The notes beneath the pieces are model-generated. The model did not search any database. It saw nothing but the letters and a program-made list of their open reading frames with translations, and was not told the origin of the DNA. Positions 7,259 to 15,594 of a DNA stretch of 64,000 nt are shown here, one piece after another. Origin of the DNA: Companilactobacillus nantensis DSM 16982 (lineage in GTDB: Bacteria; Bacillota; Bacilli; Lactobacillales; Lactobacillaceae); the NCBI RefSeq assembly GCF_001435815.1, contig NZ_AZFV01000001.1:124001-188000 (forward strand). Reading direction: 5' to 3'. The first letter of the stretch is position 1, and each line of letters opens with the position of its first letter. The position numbers and the translations under genes were made by a program.

Positions 7259-8304
7259 CAATATACCCTCCTTGCTGAAATTTTTACATCTGCTCCTAAT
7301 TGAACAATTTGTTTAATTTTGAAGTTCATCATCTCAAAAATTTCTTGTCCCCAAACACTTGGTAATCCGGTTCCCCCAATCAACTTTGGGGCAATATAGA
7401 CAACCAAATTATCTACTAACCCACTTTTAATAAAATTCGCGTGGATATGACTTCCACCTTCAATCAACAAAGATTGAATTCCTTGTTGCGCTAAAAAATG
7501 GATAATTTTCTTTGGAGTCCAAGCTTCATCAACTAGGACATGGACATTTTCCGGTAAAACTTGGGTATTCTCATAACTAGTCAAAATATAAATAGGACCT
7601 TTTGACTGAAAAATTGCCTGTTGTAAATCCAGTTTTTGGGCATTACGAATCAGTACAATTCTAAGAGGTGGAAATGTAGGGTTACACCGCACCGTTAATT
7701 GCGGATTATCAACTTTCAAGGTATTCTCTCCGATTAAAATTGCTTGGTTCATTAATCGCAATTTTTGAGTATCTTGAAAAGTATCATTTCCCGTTAATCT
7801 AGTTCGTTCACCATTTCTTTGATTAATTTTCCCATCTAAAGACATGGCATACTTCAAAGTAATGAGTGGTCTGCTATTTTGGTAATAAAAATTATATGCT
7901 AAATTCATTGATTTACTATTATCCAAATTAGTTACTTGAATATCACATTGTTTCATGCGCTCAACACTTTTGCCAGCAACTAATGGATTAGGATCAATTT
8001 GACCAACAACCACTCTCTTAAATCCAAGTTCGATTATTTTGTCTACGCATGGCGGCGTTTTTCCTTGATGCCTACAAGGCTCTAGAGTCACATAAAGTGT
8101 TGCTCCAATTGCAGCTTTCTCATTTTTTAAATGACTAATTGCATCAATTTCAGCGTGTTTATCCCCAAAACGATGATGATAACCTTTTGCTAAAATTTGA
8201 CCATTTTTAACAATGACCGCACCCACCAAAGGATTTTGCCAAGTCTGACCTAATCCATTTTGGGCCTGATCCATTGCTATTTCTAAATACTGCTGATCTG
8301 TCAA
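7258..8304 (-). CDS. ribD: Riboflavin-specific deaminase / reductase
   Basis: 348 residues. The N-terminal cytidine-deaminase-like domain shows the zinc set H-A-E (His50, Glu52) and P-C-R-H-Q-G-K-T-P-P-C (Cys77, Cys86). The C-terminal reductase begins near residue 142 with R-P-L-I-T-L-K-Y-A-M-S-L-D-G-K. Together they deaminate and reduce the GTP cyclohydrolase product. The start is TTG at 8304, following GGGGTG. That ribosome binding site comes immediately after the T-tract of the riboswitch terminator, so ribD is the first gene exposed when read-through occurs. Confidence 0.95.
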   Translation of the reverse strand: MTDQQYLEIAMDQAQNGLGQTWQNPLVGAVIVKNGQILAKGYHHRFGDKHAEIDAISHLKNEKAAIGATLYVTLEPCRHQGKTPPCVDKIIELGFKRVVVGQIDPNPLVAGKSVERMKQCDIQVTNLDNSKSMNLAYNFYYQNSRPLITLKYAMSLDGKINQRNGERTRLTGNDTFQDTQKLRLMNQAILIGENTLKVDNPQLTVRCNPTFPPLRIVLIRNAQKLDLQQAIFQSKGPIYILTSYENTQVLPENVHVLVDEAWTPKKIIHFLAQQGIQSLLIEGGSHIHANFIKSGLVDNLVVYIAPKLIGGTGLPSVWGQEIFEMMNFKIKQIVQLGADVKISARRVY

Positions 8305-8318
8305 TCTTATTCACCCCA

Positions 8319-8349
8319 CAAAAAAAGGCCCCGCAAAAAATGCGGGGCC
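8319..8349 (-). terminator. Riboswitch-controlled intrinsic terminator
   Basis: On the minus strand GGCCCCGCA and TGCGGGGCC form a 9-bp stem with a 5-nt A/T loop, followed by seven to eight T. Placed between the FMN aptamer and ribD, it is the expression platform: FMN binding should favour this hairpin and stop transcription. Confidence 0.92.
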
Positions 8350-8431
8350 CCATTATTTTAATAAGCCAAATAAGACTTCTTTCGAAGACAATTTCAAATA
8401 AACGTACTGAGTACGAAAAAATCTTATTTTT

Positions 8432-8557
8432 CTTCTCCCATCCAGACTATACTGTCGGTTCCAGACTCACACTGGATCCACCGCAAAACGCGGGTCACGG
8501 ACTTCAACTTTTAGTTGTTACCGTCGGTCGGGAATTACACCCTGCCCCGAAGAAATC
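8432..8557 (-). promoter_or_regulatory. FMN riboswitch (RFN element)
   Basis: Read on the minus strand, the leader contains the conserved RFN blocks: TTCGGGGCAGGGTGTAATTC, then CCGACCGACGGTAAC, AGTCCGTGACCCG, GATCCAGTGTGAGTCTGGA, ACCGACAGTATAGTC and TGGATGGGAGAAG. All six-helix landmarks are present in order. It binds FMN and controls the rib operon through the downstream terminator at 8319-8349, with about 80 nt between (including GTACTGAGTAC) available for the antiterminator. Confidence 0.97.
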
Positions 8558-8578
8558 ATTATTTAGTTTTCAAAAAAA

Positions 8579-8607
8579 ATAATATCACTGCAAAAATATA
8601 ATTGCAA
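8579..8607 (-). promoter_or_regulatory. Promoter of the rib operon
   Basis: On the minus strand TTGCAA (8602-8607) and TATTAT (8579-8584) are separated by 17 bp. Initiation near 8572 would place the start about 15 nt before the riboswitch. Confidence 0.7.
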
Positions 8608-8735
8608 TTATATTCAATAATGTTTCTTTCTTAAATTTGGTTAGACATAACTGAAATCTAAGTCATTGTAAGCTTAGAATAAAATTAAAAAGAGTAGATA
8701 AATCTCATCTGAGGTTCTTTCTCAAGTTTGGTTAT

Positions 8736-8793
8736 AAAGAAATAGAGTCATCATCAATTTGATTATTCAAGTTGATGATGACTCTATTTCTTT
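8736..8793. terminator. Long perfect hairpin at the left IS end
   Basis: AAAGAAATAGAGTCATCATC plus AA (8736-8757) is perfectly complementary over 22 bp to 8772-8793, with a 14-nt loop, followed by a T-rich stretch. It lies between the IS left end and the transposase start. It may block read-through transcription from outside or hide the start region of such transcripts. Confidence 0.6.
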
Positions 8794-8847
8794 TCTCTTA
8801 CATTTTTAATATTTGAGTATACGCTTATGATGAAAGGTGGCTTTGTT

Positions 8848-10653
8848 ATGGGCAAATATCTTTCTTTGAATATTAGTGATTTCTTACTTGGTAAAAATTA
8901 TATTCTTTACAATTTTAGAGAATTGAATAGAAAACTTTACTTTTATATAAAGTCACGTCCACATGGTTGTGCATGTCCTAAGTGTGGTACTATCTCACAT
9001 ACATTTTCTGCCACATATCATCGTATTTTACAAGATACCCCCATCCATAATAAACAAGCTTACTTAGATATTGATTGTTATAAGTACAGATGTTTAAACT
9101 CTAGTTGTTCTCAAAATGTCTTTGTAGAAAGACTACCATTTGCTGGTTCTTATCAAGTCAGAACACATGCCTTAAATACATTTATAGTCGGTTGTTCCAT
9201 TCTATTAAGCAATGAGAGTGCCAGTCATATACTTAAAATGCTTGGCGTAAGTGTAAGCAATGACTCAATTCAAAGGCTATATGATCAATTAAAATTTAAT
9301 GATGATCCTAATATCAAGGCAATTGGGATTGACGACATTGCTATTAAAAAAGGAAATAATTATGCAACGGCAATATACAGAGTAGATAATCATCAAATGA
9401 TAACTTTATTAAAAGGACGTGAAGTTCAGTCCGTCAAGGACTGGCTGAACTGTCATAAGAAAATAAGACTTGTAGCTAGAGATCGTGAAAGTGCCTATGC
9501 AACTGCTATCAATCAAGAATTACCTCAATCTGTACAAGTGGCGGACAGATTTCATCTCCTACAGAACTTAATAAGTCGTTTGAATGACATTCTTAAATTG
9601 AAGTTACCTTCCACCATTTTTATTCAGCACGGAAAAGTTATAGAGAAACCACTGCAGAGAAAAAATAGCCAAGGATTATGTCCACCAGAATTATTGGACC
9701 ATTTATATTATGACAATACTCCTCCAACAGATAATAAAGAAAATAAGATATTATTTGATAATAAAAAACATAATTTTAATTCAAAACAATATAAGGCTCA
9801 AGCATCTAGGAGACATAAAAAACAAAAAAATATTAAATACATCCAGTTGAATTATAAACTGACATCAAAGTCCATCGCAAAAGCAGCTGAGGATTTTGAT
9901 CTAAGTAAAATTACTGTTAAAAAGTATATGAAAATGTCTGCTTTAGAAATTCAAAAGTTGAACGCTCCACAAAATTATAAAAAACGTAGATCTATTATGA
10001 ATGACTATTTGAATATTATTTTTAAAATGATGTGTGATGGACTAACTGATTCGGTAATTTACTCCTACATCATTACGCATGGATATATAGGTAACAAGAA
10101 ACAACTGCACGAATATATCAGATATATAAGTGAAAATAACTTTCCGAATCGTCCATCGAGTAGAGTAGAACCTTCTCCAAAGAAGACTTCAATAATACTC
10201 ATCAAAAGACATAGGTTAATAAAATATCTGTTGTCTGTAAATAAAAGTGCCAATGTAAATAAAGATTTGATTCTAAACTTATCGGTTATGGAACATGCCT
10301 ATCCAATAATTAAAGTTGCTTCCCATATATTCTCAGAGTTCCATAAAATCCTGATGGGACAAAATCCTTATAAATTAGACGACTTTTTAGAAAAATATAA
10401 TGATTTCATAATATCTAATTTTTGTGAGCGTATAAAAAAAGATATCGCCCCAGTCAAAAGCGCGATATCTCTAAGTATCAGTTCTGGCTTTGTTGAAGGC
10501 AACAACAATAAGCTCAAACTAATCAAAAGAATTGTATATGGTAGAAGTGGAATAGTCAACTTCCGTGAAAAATGTTTATTGGCATTTGCAGCTAGCCAAG
10601 ATGATTTTAATCTTCAAAAATTTAATCCGAACTGGATCACTAATCCAGTCTAA
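8848..10653 (+). CDS. ISL3-family transposase
   Basis: 601 residues from the ATG at 8848, which follows AAAGGTGG by 7 nt; an in-frame ATG at 8827 lacks such a site. The N-terminal zinc-finger region has cysteines in H-G-C-A-C-P-K-C-G and C-Y-K-Y-R-C...C. The DDE core shows I-G-I-D-D-I-A-I-K-K-G, then V-A-R-D-R and V-A-D-R-F-H-L-L-Q-N, with the final acidic residue in S-G-F-V-E-G-N-N-N-K. A helix-turn-helix insertion lies in between. It moves the 1971-bp IS and is the likely source of transposase for the related MITEs. Confidence 0.93.
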   Translation: MGKYLSLNISDFLLGKNYILYNFRELNRKLYFYIKSRPHGCACPKCGTISHTFSATYHRILQDTPIHNKQAYLDIDCYKYRCLNSSCSQNVFVERLPFAGSYQVRTHALNTFIVGCSILLSNESASHILKMLGVSVSNDSIQRLYDQLKFNDDPNIKAIGIDDIAIKKGNNYATAIYRVDNHQMITLLKGREVQSVKDWLNCHKKIRLVARDRESAYATAINQELPQSVQVADRFHLLQNLISRLNDILKLKLPSTIFIQHGKVIEKPLQRKNSQGLCPPELLDHLYYDNTPPTDNKENKILFDNKKHNFNSKQYKAQASRRHKKQKNIKYIQLNYKLTSKSIAKAAEDFDLSKITVKKYMKMSALEIQKLNAPQNYKKRRSIMNDYLNIIFKMMCDGLTDSVIYSYIITHGYIGNKKQLHEYIRYISENNFPNRPSSRVEPSPKKTSIILIKRHRLIKYLLSVNKSANVNKDLILNLSVMEHAYPIIKVASHIFSEFHKILMGQNPYKLDDFLEKYNDFIISNFCERIKKDIAPVKSAISLSISSGFVEGNNNKLKLIKRIVYGRSGIVNFREKCLLAFAASQDDFNLQKFNPNWITNPV

Positions 10654-10769
10654 ATTTCTTATAACCAAACTTGAGAAAGAACCCATCTGAATTTATCCAC
10701 TCCATTTTTATATTCAGTTCTATAACCAAAGTTGAGAAAGAATCTTAGTAATACGTAGGTAGTCATTTT

Positions 10770-11606
10770 TTAATTCAAGCGATTTCGATAATCATTCAAA
10801 ATATCTGGCCAATCAGTTTGAATGGTATTAATTCCAAAATTTAAGATTCTTGACCAACTCCAATCAACTCCCGACAGTAAAGCTAAATTATCGTCCAATT
10901 TACCAAACAAATCAGTCTTATCATTCAATTTAATACTGTTCCCAAGGAACATATAATCACCGTTTCGATATTTATCCAATTCTGGTGCATTGATAAGCGT
11001 AAACTGTGGCTTATTTTCAATAATTTCAAATCCAATAATATTCAAATTAGGATAATCAGCCAAAATTTCCAAATCCTCTACACTAGTGACAATCGGAAAA
11101 TACAAGTATTGAACTGAATGATTATTCAATTTTTCCAAATATTCACGTTTAACTGGAGATTTCAAAATAAAATATTCTCGCATTGCTTCATATCTATCTA
11201 ATTCTGGCAAAAACGTATCCCAATAATCCCAAGATCGGTCAATATTTAAGAGCACATCATGATTTATATGATCATAAAAATAATCAAATGTCTCCACAGA
11301 CTTAGTGATGGTTTCACCTAAAGCATTTCTAAAATGTTTAGAGTTAATCTCAGCAGTCGAAAGTTCTTGAATATTACGAGTTTCGTTCAAAAGTCGTTCT
11401 TCTCCGCCATCATGAAAAATAAAGAAGTCATTATCAGTCGACATTGAAATATCAATCTCAATCATATCAGCATGTTGCAACTGGGATACTTTAACAGCAT
11501 CACTCGTATTCTCAATAACATTCCCACCATGCGAACCACGATGAACGACAATTAAAAATTTATTTTGATGTAATTTTTCTAAAAATTTATTTTTGTTAAC
11601 TTTCAT
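10770..11606 (-). CDS. Glycerophosphodiester phosphodiesterase family protein
   Basis: 278 residues with the GDPD TIM-barrel motifs: V-V-H-R-G (His22, Arg23), I-E-N-T (Glu32), I-E-I-D-I-S (Glu50, Asp52) and F-H-D (His65, Asp66). Such enzymes split glycerophosphodiesters into glycerol 3-phosphate and an alcohol. No signal peptide is present, so it acts in the cytoplasm. Its ATG overlaps the end of the permease gene by 11 nt. It is the last gene of an ABC-import operon, so the importer probably brings in its substrate. The ISL3 insertion lies just downstream. Confidence 0.88.
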   Translation of the reverse strand: MKVNKNKFLEKLHQNKFLIVVHRGSHGGNVIENTSDAVKVSQLQHADMIEIDISMSTDNDFFIFHDGGEERLLNETRNIQELSTAEINSKHFRNALGETITKSVETFDYFYDHINHDVLLNIDRSWDYWDTFLPELDRYEAMREYFILKSPVKREYLEKLNNHSVQYLYFPIVTSVEDLEILADYPNLNIIGFEIIENKPQFTLINAPELDKYRNGDYMFLGNSIKLNDKTDLFGKLDDNLALLSGVDWSWSRILNFGINTIQTDWPDILNDYRNRLN

Positions 11607-13332
11607 GTTTCATCTTTCTACTTTTAAATAGATTTCTTAGAACATTTTTCCCGTCAGCATACACGAAGAAGAAAACTAATGTATTAATTGCCATCAGTAA
11701 TACCGAGTAAACAAAATTCAACGCAATACCTTCAATCCCCGCTTCTGAACTGGAATTACTTCTGATGACTACCCCAACTGGTTTAGCAATCGGGTTATAC
11801 AAAAAGACGGATAAATCATAATCACTCAGTTTTCCATTAAAATTAATTGCTAACATAGCCAAAACAGTTGGCAAAATAATTGGTAGCACGACTTTAATGT
11901 ACGAATACAATGGCTTAGCGCCCAAAATTTTAGCCGCATCTTCCAAGGATTGATCCACTCCATAATAAGATGCTTTCAAAAATCTAAATGTATTCGGCAT
12001 TAACACAACCACGTAAGCAATTAACATAATTACTAAGGACCCAGTCAAAACGTTATTGAAAACAATACCATGTGGATGAGAGTATGTCATAACCAATCCC
12101 AAGGCAAACATTAAACCTGGAAAGACCCACGGTATATGGATTAACATTTCCAGCATCGTTGAAAATTTAGTTCTATTTTTAAAAATAAATCTAGTAACCA
12201 CCAGCATCATCAACACAACAATAATTGAAGCTGCAGTTGCATAAAACACACTAGTTACAAACGGACGATAAGCTGTATCGCTAGTCAAAATCAACCGATA
12301 ATTGTCCAAACTAAAACTTTTAAAAGTTAAATGTCGTGATGAGATTGTTTGGTAGTCAGTAAATGAAAATAATAAAACAATCAACAACGGCATTGTATTA
12401 ATCAAAGCAAATACGTATGCTGTGACATGTGTCAAAGCATTCAATAATTTATTATGAATTTTTACCCGCTTGATTGTTGTCTTGACTTTAGAAATGGATA
12501 AAAAGTTTCCTTTCCGTTCATTTCTTTGAATTATATATAACAACACTAATTGCATCAATCCTAAAAAGAATGACAAAACGGCTGCTAAAGTTCGAGAAGA
12601 TGGTCGTTGTGTGAATGTCAAAATCAACGGACTAATCGTTTCAAATTCGCGACCCCCAATCATTAAAGGTGCCGCCATAGCCATCAATCCCGTTTGGAAT
12701 AACAAAATCGTACACGTTAACAAAATTGGCTTTAAAGTTGGAAAGACAACTTTTAAAAGGATTTTTAAATCCGTCTCCCCCAGACCTCTAGCAGCTTCTA
12801 TTGTTTGATAATCGATATTGGTAAAAGCGTTTCGAAAAAAAATCATATATGTCGATGTACAAGCGAATGACATCAAAAATAAAACTGCACCGTAACCACG
12901 AAACCAAGCTGGATTCATATGGGGAAAGACATTCAATAAAAGTGTTGTGATAAAACCTCTGGAGCCATACGTAAACATATAACCATTGGCTAACATCACG
13001 CCCCCAAATACCAAAGGAATCATATAAGCTACTTTGATCAATTTACGACCTTTAATCTCAAAGTATTCTAAAAATAAAACTTCCAAGATACCAATGACAG
13101 TCGTCGTTATCGGCAATGTCACTGCTAAGAGAAACGAATTTTTAATTCCTCTGACAGCTCTTTGCGAACTAACAATAGCTTTTAATCTTTCAGTGGAAAC
13201 TCCATCAGCCGTAAAGAAAACTGATTTAATAATCGAGAAATTGGGAATAATGACAAAAGCAAGAATAAACCATAAGAATATTCCCAGAAAAAGCACAATC
13301 CCAAAATTAACTTTTTTTAATTTTGCCATCAT
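11596..13332 (-). CDS. ABC importer permease, two fused inner-membrane domains
   Basis: 578 residues holding two complete binding-protein-dependent permease domains in one chain, about 1-285 and 300-578. Each has the EAA-type cytoplasmic loop contacting the ATPase: E-A-A-R-G-L-G near residue 182 and D-A-A-K-I-L-G-A near 463. Related two-domain permeases occur in iron(III) and phosphonate-type importers of the spermidine/putrescine class. The start overlaps the ATPase stop (ATGA), showing tight coupling. With the neighbouring GDPD the likely cargo is a glycerophosphodiester or similar phosphorylated compound; this is inference from context. Confidence 0.88.
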   Translation of the reverse strand: MMAKLKKVNFGIVLFLGIFLWFILAFVIIPNFSIIKSVFFTADGVSTERLKAIVSSQRAVRGIKNSFLLAVTLPITTTVIGILEVLFLEYFEIKGRKLIKVAYMIPLVFGGVMLANGYMFTYGSRGFITTLLLNVFPHMNPAWFRGYGAVLFLMSFACTSTYMIFFRNAFTNIDYQTIEAARGLGETDLKILLKVVFPTLKPILLTCTILLFQTGLMAMAAPLMIGGREFETISPLILTFTQRPSSRTLAAVLSFFLGLMQLVLLYIIQRNERKGNFLSISKVKTTIKRVKIHNKLLNALTHVTAYVFALINTMPLLIVLLFSFTDYQTISSRHLTFKSFSLDNYRLILTSDTAYRPFVTSVFYATAASIIVVLMMLVVTRFIFKNRTKFSTMLEMLIHIPWVFPGLMFALGLVMTYSHPHGIVFNNVLTGSLVIMLIAYVVVLMPNTFRFLKASYYGVDQSLEDAAKILGAKPLYSYIKVVLPIILPTVLAMLAINFNGKLSDYDLSVFLYNPIAKPVGVVIRSNSSSEAGIEGIALNFVYSVLLMAINTLVFFFVYADGKNVLRNLFKSRKMKHES

Positions 13333-14345
13333 AGTTGAACCTCATCAGCGTAATTTAGAATGTTCTCCAAATTAATGAAAACTGATACCTCATCACCAAC
13401 TTCAAATTTACCGGCAGTACTTTCACTTTGGAAAGACAAGAAACTTACACCATTAACTTCAATCTTGTAATAAGCGTACATCCCATAAAATTCTTTGGAA
13501 ATTATCCGTCCAGTAATCAAGCTTTGCTTTTCCTTTGATAAATATACTTTTTCTGGACGAATATAAAATTTATTGACATGTCCAAAGTGTGACGGATTAA
13601 GACCAATTTTTTCTAAATCAGTTTTTGAGAAATAATTAGCATCCCCAATAAATTTACAAACGAATTCAGTTGCCGAATGATTATAAATCTCGTTTGGCGT
13701 TCCAATTTGATCAATTTGTCCTTTACTAAAAACGGCAATTCGATCAGATAACATCAGTGCTTCTTCTTGATCATGAGTTACGTAAACCATCGTGATACCA
13801 TACTTCTTTTGAAAGTCACGAATATCTTTCCGTAAAGACTTTCTCAATTTAGCATCCAAATTCGACAACGGTTCATCCATAACTAAGATTTTCGGTTTCC
13901 TAGCTAGCGCACGAGCAATTGCTACACGTTGTTGTTGACCACCTGACATATTTGAAACATTTTTTGCTAATTGTTCTTTAGTCAAATCAACCATTTCTGC
14001 CAATTCAGCAACTCGTTTTTTAATATAATCTTTCGATTGTTTTTCGACTTTTAATCCAAAAGCAATGTTTTCATATGCCGACATGCTTGGAAATAAGGCA
14101 TAACTTTGAAAAACCATTCCAACTTGTCGTTCATGAACTGGAACATCAGTTATATCTTTATCATCAATCGTGATTACACCATGACTAGTCTTTAAAAAAC
14201 CAGCTAAAGCTCGTAAGGTCGTAGTTTTTCCGCAACCAGAGGGACCCAACAAGGTAAAAAATTCACCTTCCTTAACGTCAAAAGTTAAATCAGGAATCGC
14301 TACAAAATCGTCATACTTAATTTGAATATTCTTAAACGTAATCAT
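13329..14345 (-). CDS. ABC importer ATPase (PotA/FbpC-like)
   Basis: 338 residues: a nucleotide-binding domain and a C-terminal TOBE-like regulatory domain from about residue 240. Walker A is G-P-S-G-C-G-K-T-T (34-42), the Q-loop V-F-Q-S-Y-A-L-F-P, signature M-S-G-G-Q-Q-Q-R, Walker B L-V-M-D-E-P-L-S-N-L-D and the switch histidine in V-T-H-D-Q-E-E-A. It drives the fused permease downstream, whose start it overlaps by 4 nt. The class covers polyamine, iron, phosphonate and glycerophosphate importers. Confidence 0.92.
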   Translation of the reverse strand: MITFKNIQIKYDDFVAIPDLTFDVKEGEFFTLLGPSGCGKTTTLRALAGFLKTSHGVITIDDKDITDVPVHERQVGMVFQSYALFPSMSAYENIAFGLKVEKQSKDYIKKRVAELAEMVDLTKEQLAKNVSNMSGGQQQRVAIARALARKPKILVMDEPLSNLDAKLRKSLRKDIRDFQKKYGITMVYVTHDQEEALMLSDRIAVFSKGQIDQIGTPNEIYNHSATEFVCKFIGDANYFSKTDLEKIGLNPSHFGHVNKFYIRPEKVYLSKEKQSLITGRIISKEFYGMYAYYKIEVNGVSFLSFQSESTAGKFEVGDEVSVFINLENILNYADEVQL

Positions 14346-14358
14346 GACATTCTTTCCT

Positions 14359-15423
14359 CTACTTCAAAATATTCAATTCAATGTTTTCAGCCCACTTAGC
14401 TGTATGATCATTTACGAATTCATAATCAAGCTTTTGTGGTGTAGTTTCCTTCATTACTTCTCTAACTCGTTCATTCATTGATGATTGTGCATCCTTATTT
14501 ACTGGAGCAGTTCCAAACTTCTTAGCCCATTTGCCTTGGAATTCAGCTGTTCCCAACCAATCAACAAACTTTTTAGCACTAGCACTAACATGTTTTTTCT
14601 TCAAAATACCGACTTGCTCAACTGTTTGTGGCACTCCATACGGAGGATTTACAACGCCCAACTTCACGCCAAGCTTTTGTTCAACTACTGGAATGTTACT
14701 CAAGAAAGTATATGAATAATCCACATCTCCGTTAGCTAAAGCAGCGACTTCGGTTTGACCCTCAGATAAAATTGCCCCATTCTTAAAGAATTTATCTAAC
14801 TCGTTCCAACCTTTATTAGAAATACCCAATTTACCATGCTTATCTTTATGGTTCATTAATTGTGTATAGACAACAGCATTTGCGGTCGCTCCACCAAGAT
14901 TTGTTGGTACAATATATTTGTGTTTCAAATTACTTGTTGTATAAAGATTTTTCCAAGACTTGATTGCTTTATCTTTTTTGATTTTTTCTGAGTTATAAAT
15001 CATGAATACTCGTTGTTCTGATAATGGTGCAAATTTATTGTCTTTATCAATTAAATTCTTATCAACATTGCTAAGCCACTTAGGTGAATAAGTTGAGAGC
15101 ATCCCTTTTTGTTTCAATGTTGTAAACATCATCTGATTCATACCAAAAGTAACATCAGCAACTGGTGCATCTTTTTCAGCTATCAGACGATTGAATAAAT
15201 CGTTACCACCCAAATCAACAACTTCCAACTTAAAGCCTTTCTTGTGCGATTCTTCTTTTAAGAAATCGCCACGGCCATTACTAACCGAATTAGAATACAC
15301 AACAATTTTTTCATTCTTAGTTGCATCCTTACTTGCGCTCTGGCTGGATTTCTTCGCTCCACAACCAGTTAAAACGCCTAAAAATAGTACCGAAATAAAG
15401 AATATTTTAAAAATGTTCTTCAC
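14359..15423 (-). CDS. ABC importer solute-binding lipoprotein
   Basis: 354 residues from GTG at 15423, which follows GGGAG by 8 nt; the longer frame to 15450 lacks a ribosome binding site. A lipoprotein signal ends in L-T-G-C, giving a lipidated Cys21 on the outer face of the membrane. The mature protein resembles family 1 or iron/2-aminoethylphosphonate-type binding proteins: V-V-Y-S-N-S-V near the start, A-P-V-A-D-V-T-F-G in the middle and G-V-L-P-type patches later. It is the first gene of the importer operon and lies downstream of a LacI-type operator. Confidence 0.88.
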   Translation of the reverse strand: MKNIFKIFFISVLFLGVLTGCGAKKSSQSASKDATKNEKIVVYSNSVSNGRGDFLKEESHKKGFKLEVVDLGGNDLFNRLIAEKDAPVADVTFGMNQMMFTTLKQKGMLSTYSPKWLSNVDKNLIDKDNKFAPLSEQRVFMIYNSEKIKKDKAIKSWKNLYTTSNLKHKYIVPTNLGGATANAVVYTQLMNHKDKHGKLGISNKGWNELDKFFKNGAILSEGQTEVAALANGDVDYSYTFLSNIPVVEQKLGVKLGVVNPPYGVPQTVEQVGILKKKHVSASAKKFVDWLGTAEFQGKWAKKFGTAPVNKDAQSSMNERVREVMKETTPQKLDYEFVNDHTAKWAENIELNILK

Positions 15424-15468
15424 AATCTGTTCTCCCTTATAATGTTTCAATATTTTTCATCTTAAAAA

Positions 15469-15527
15469 TTGAAACGTTTTAATTCAAGATGATATAATCA
15501 TTATATGGAAATTCCGACAGTCTTCAA
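15469..15527 (-). promoter_or_regulatory. Promoter and LacI-type operator of the importer operon
   Basis: On the minus strand TTGAAG (15522-15527) and TATAAT (15500-15505) are spaced by 16 bp. Just downstream, TTAAAACGTTTCAA (15469-15482) is a LacI-family-style palindrome around a central CG. A regulator bound there would block the importer operon. The divergent LacI-like gene at 15595 is the obvious candidate. Confidence 0.65.
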
Positions 15528-15594
15528 CAAAATCAATGTAAAGATTGTGTAAATTTTTCAAAAAGCCCACTATACTAACCTTTTGGAGGCCATT

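Larger units (their letters stand above)
8713..10683 (+). mobile_element. ISL3-family insertion sequence (1971 bp)
   Basis: Perfect 25-bp inverted repeats start GGTTCTTTCTCAAGTTTGG at 8713-8737 and end at 10659-10683. A 7-bp direct repeat CATCTGA flanks both sides (8706-8712 and 10684-10690); ISL3 elements usually duplicate 8 bp, and the eighth base here differs. One full-length transposase gene is inside. Intact ends, an open reading frame and a perfect target repeat suggest a recent, probably active insertion. Confidence 0.93.
8622..10744. repeat. ISL3-type MITE split by an ISL3-family IS
   Basis: Terminal repeats GTTTCTTTCTTAAATTTGGTTA (first 20 nt and TA; 8622-8643) and its near-complement at 10723-10744 (19 of 22 match) bound a short non-coding element. 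Removing the IS and one target repeat rejoins GAGTAGATAAAT and ATTTATCCACTC, the central hairpin also seen in the MITEs at 23926 and 28145. The rebuilt element is about 145 bp. No clear target duplication flanks it. Confidence 0.75.

Noticed and set aside
12611-12808. Plus-strand frames inside the permease, binding-protein and ATPase genes (10-15 kb)
   Set aside because: They are shadows of well-supported minus-strand genes and have no independent initiation signals.
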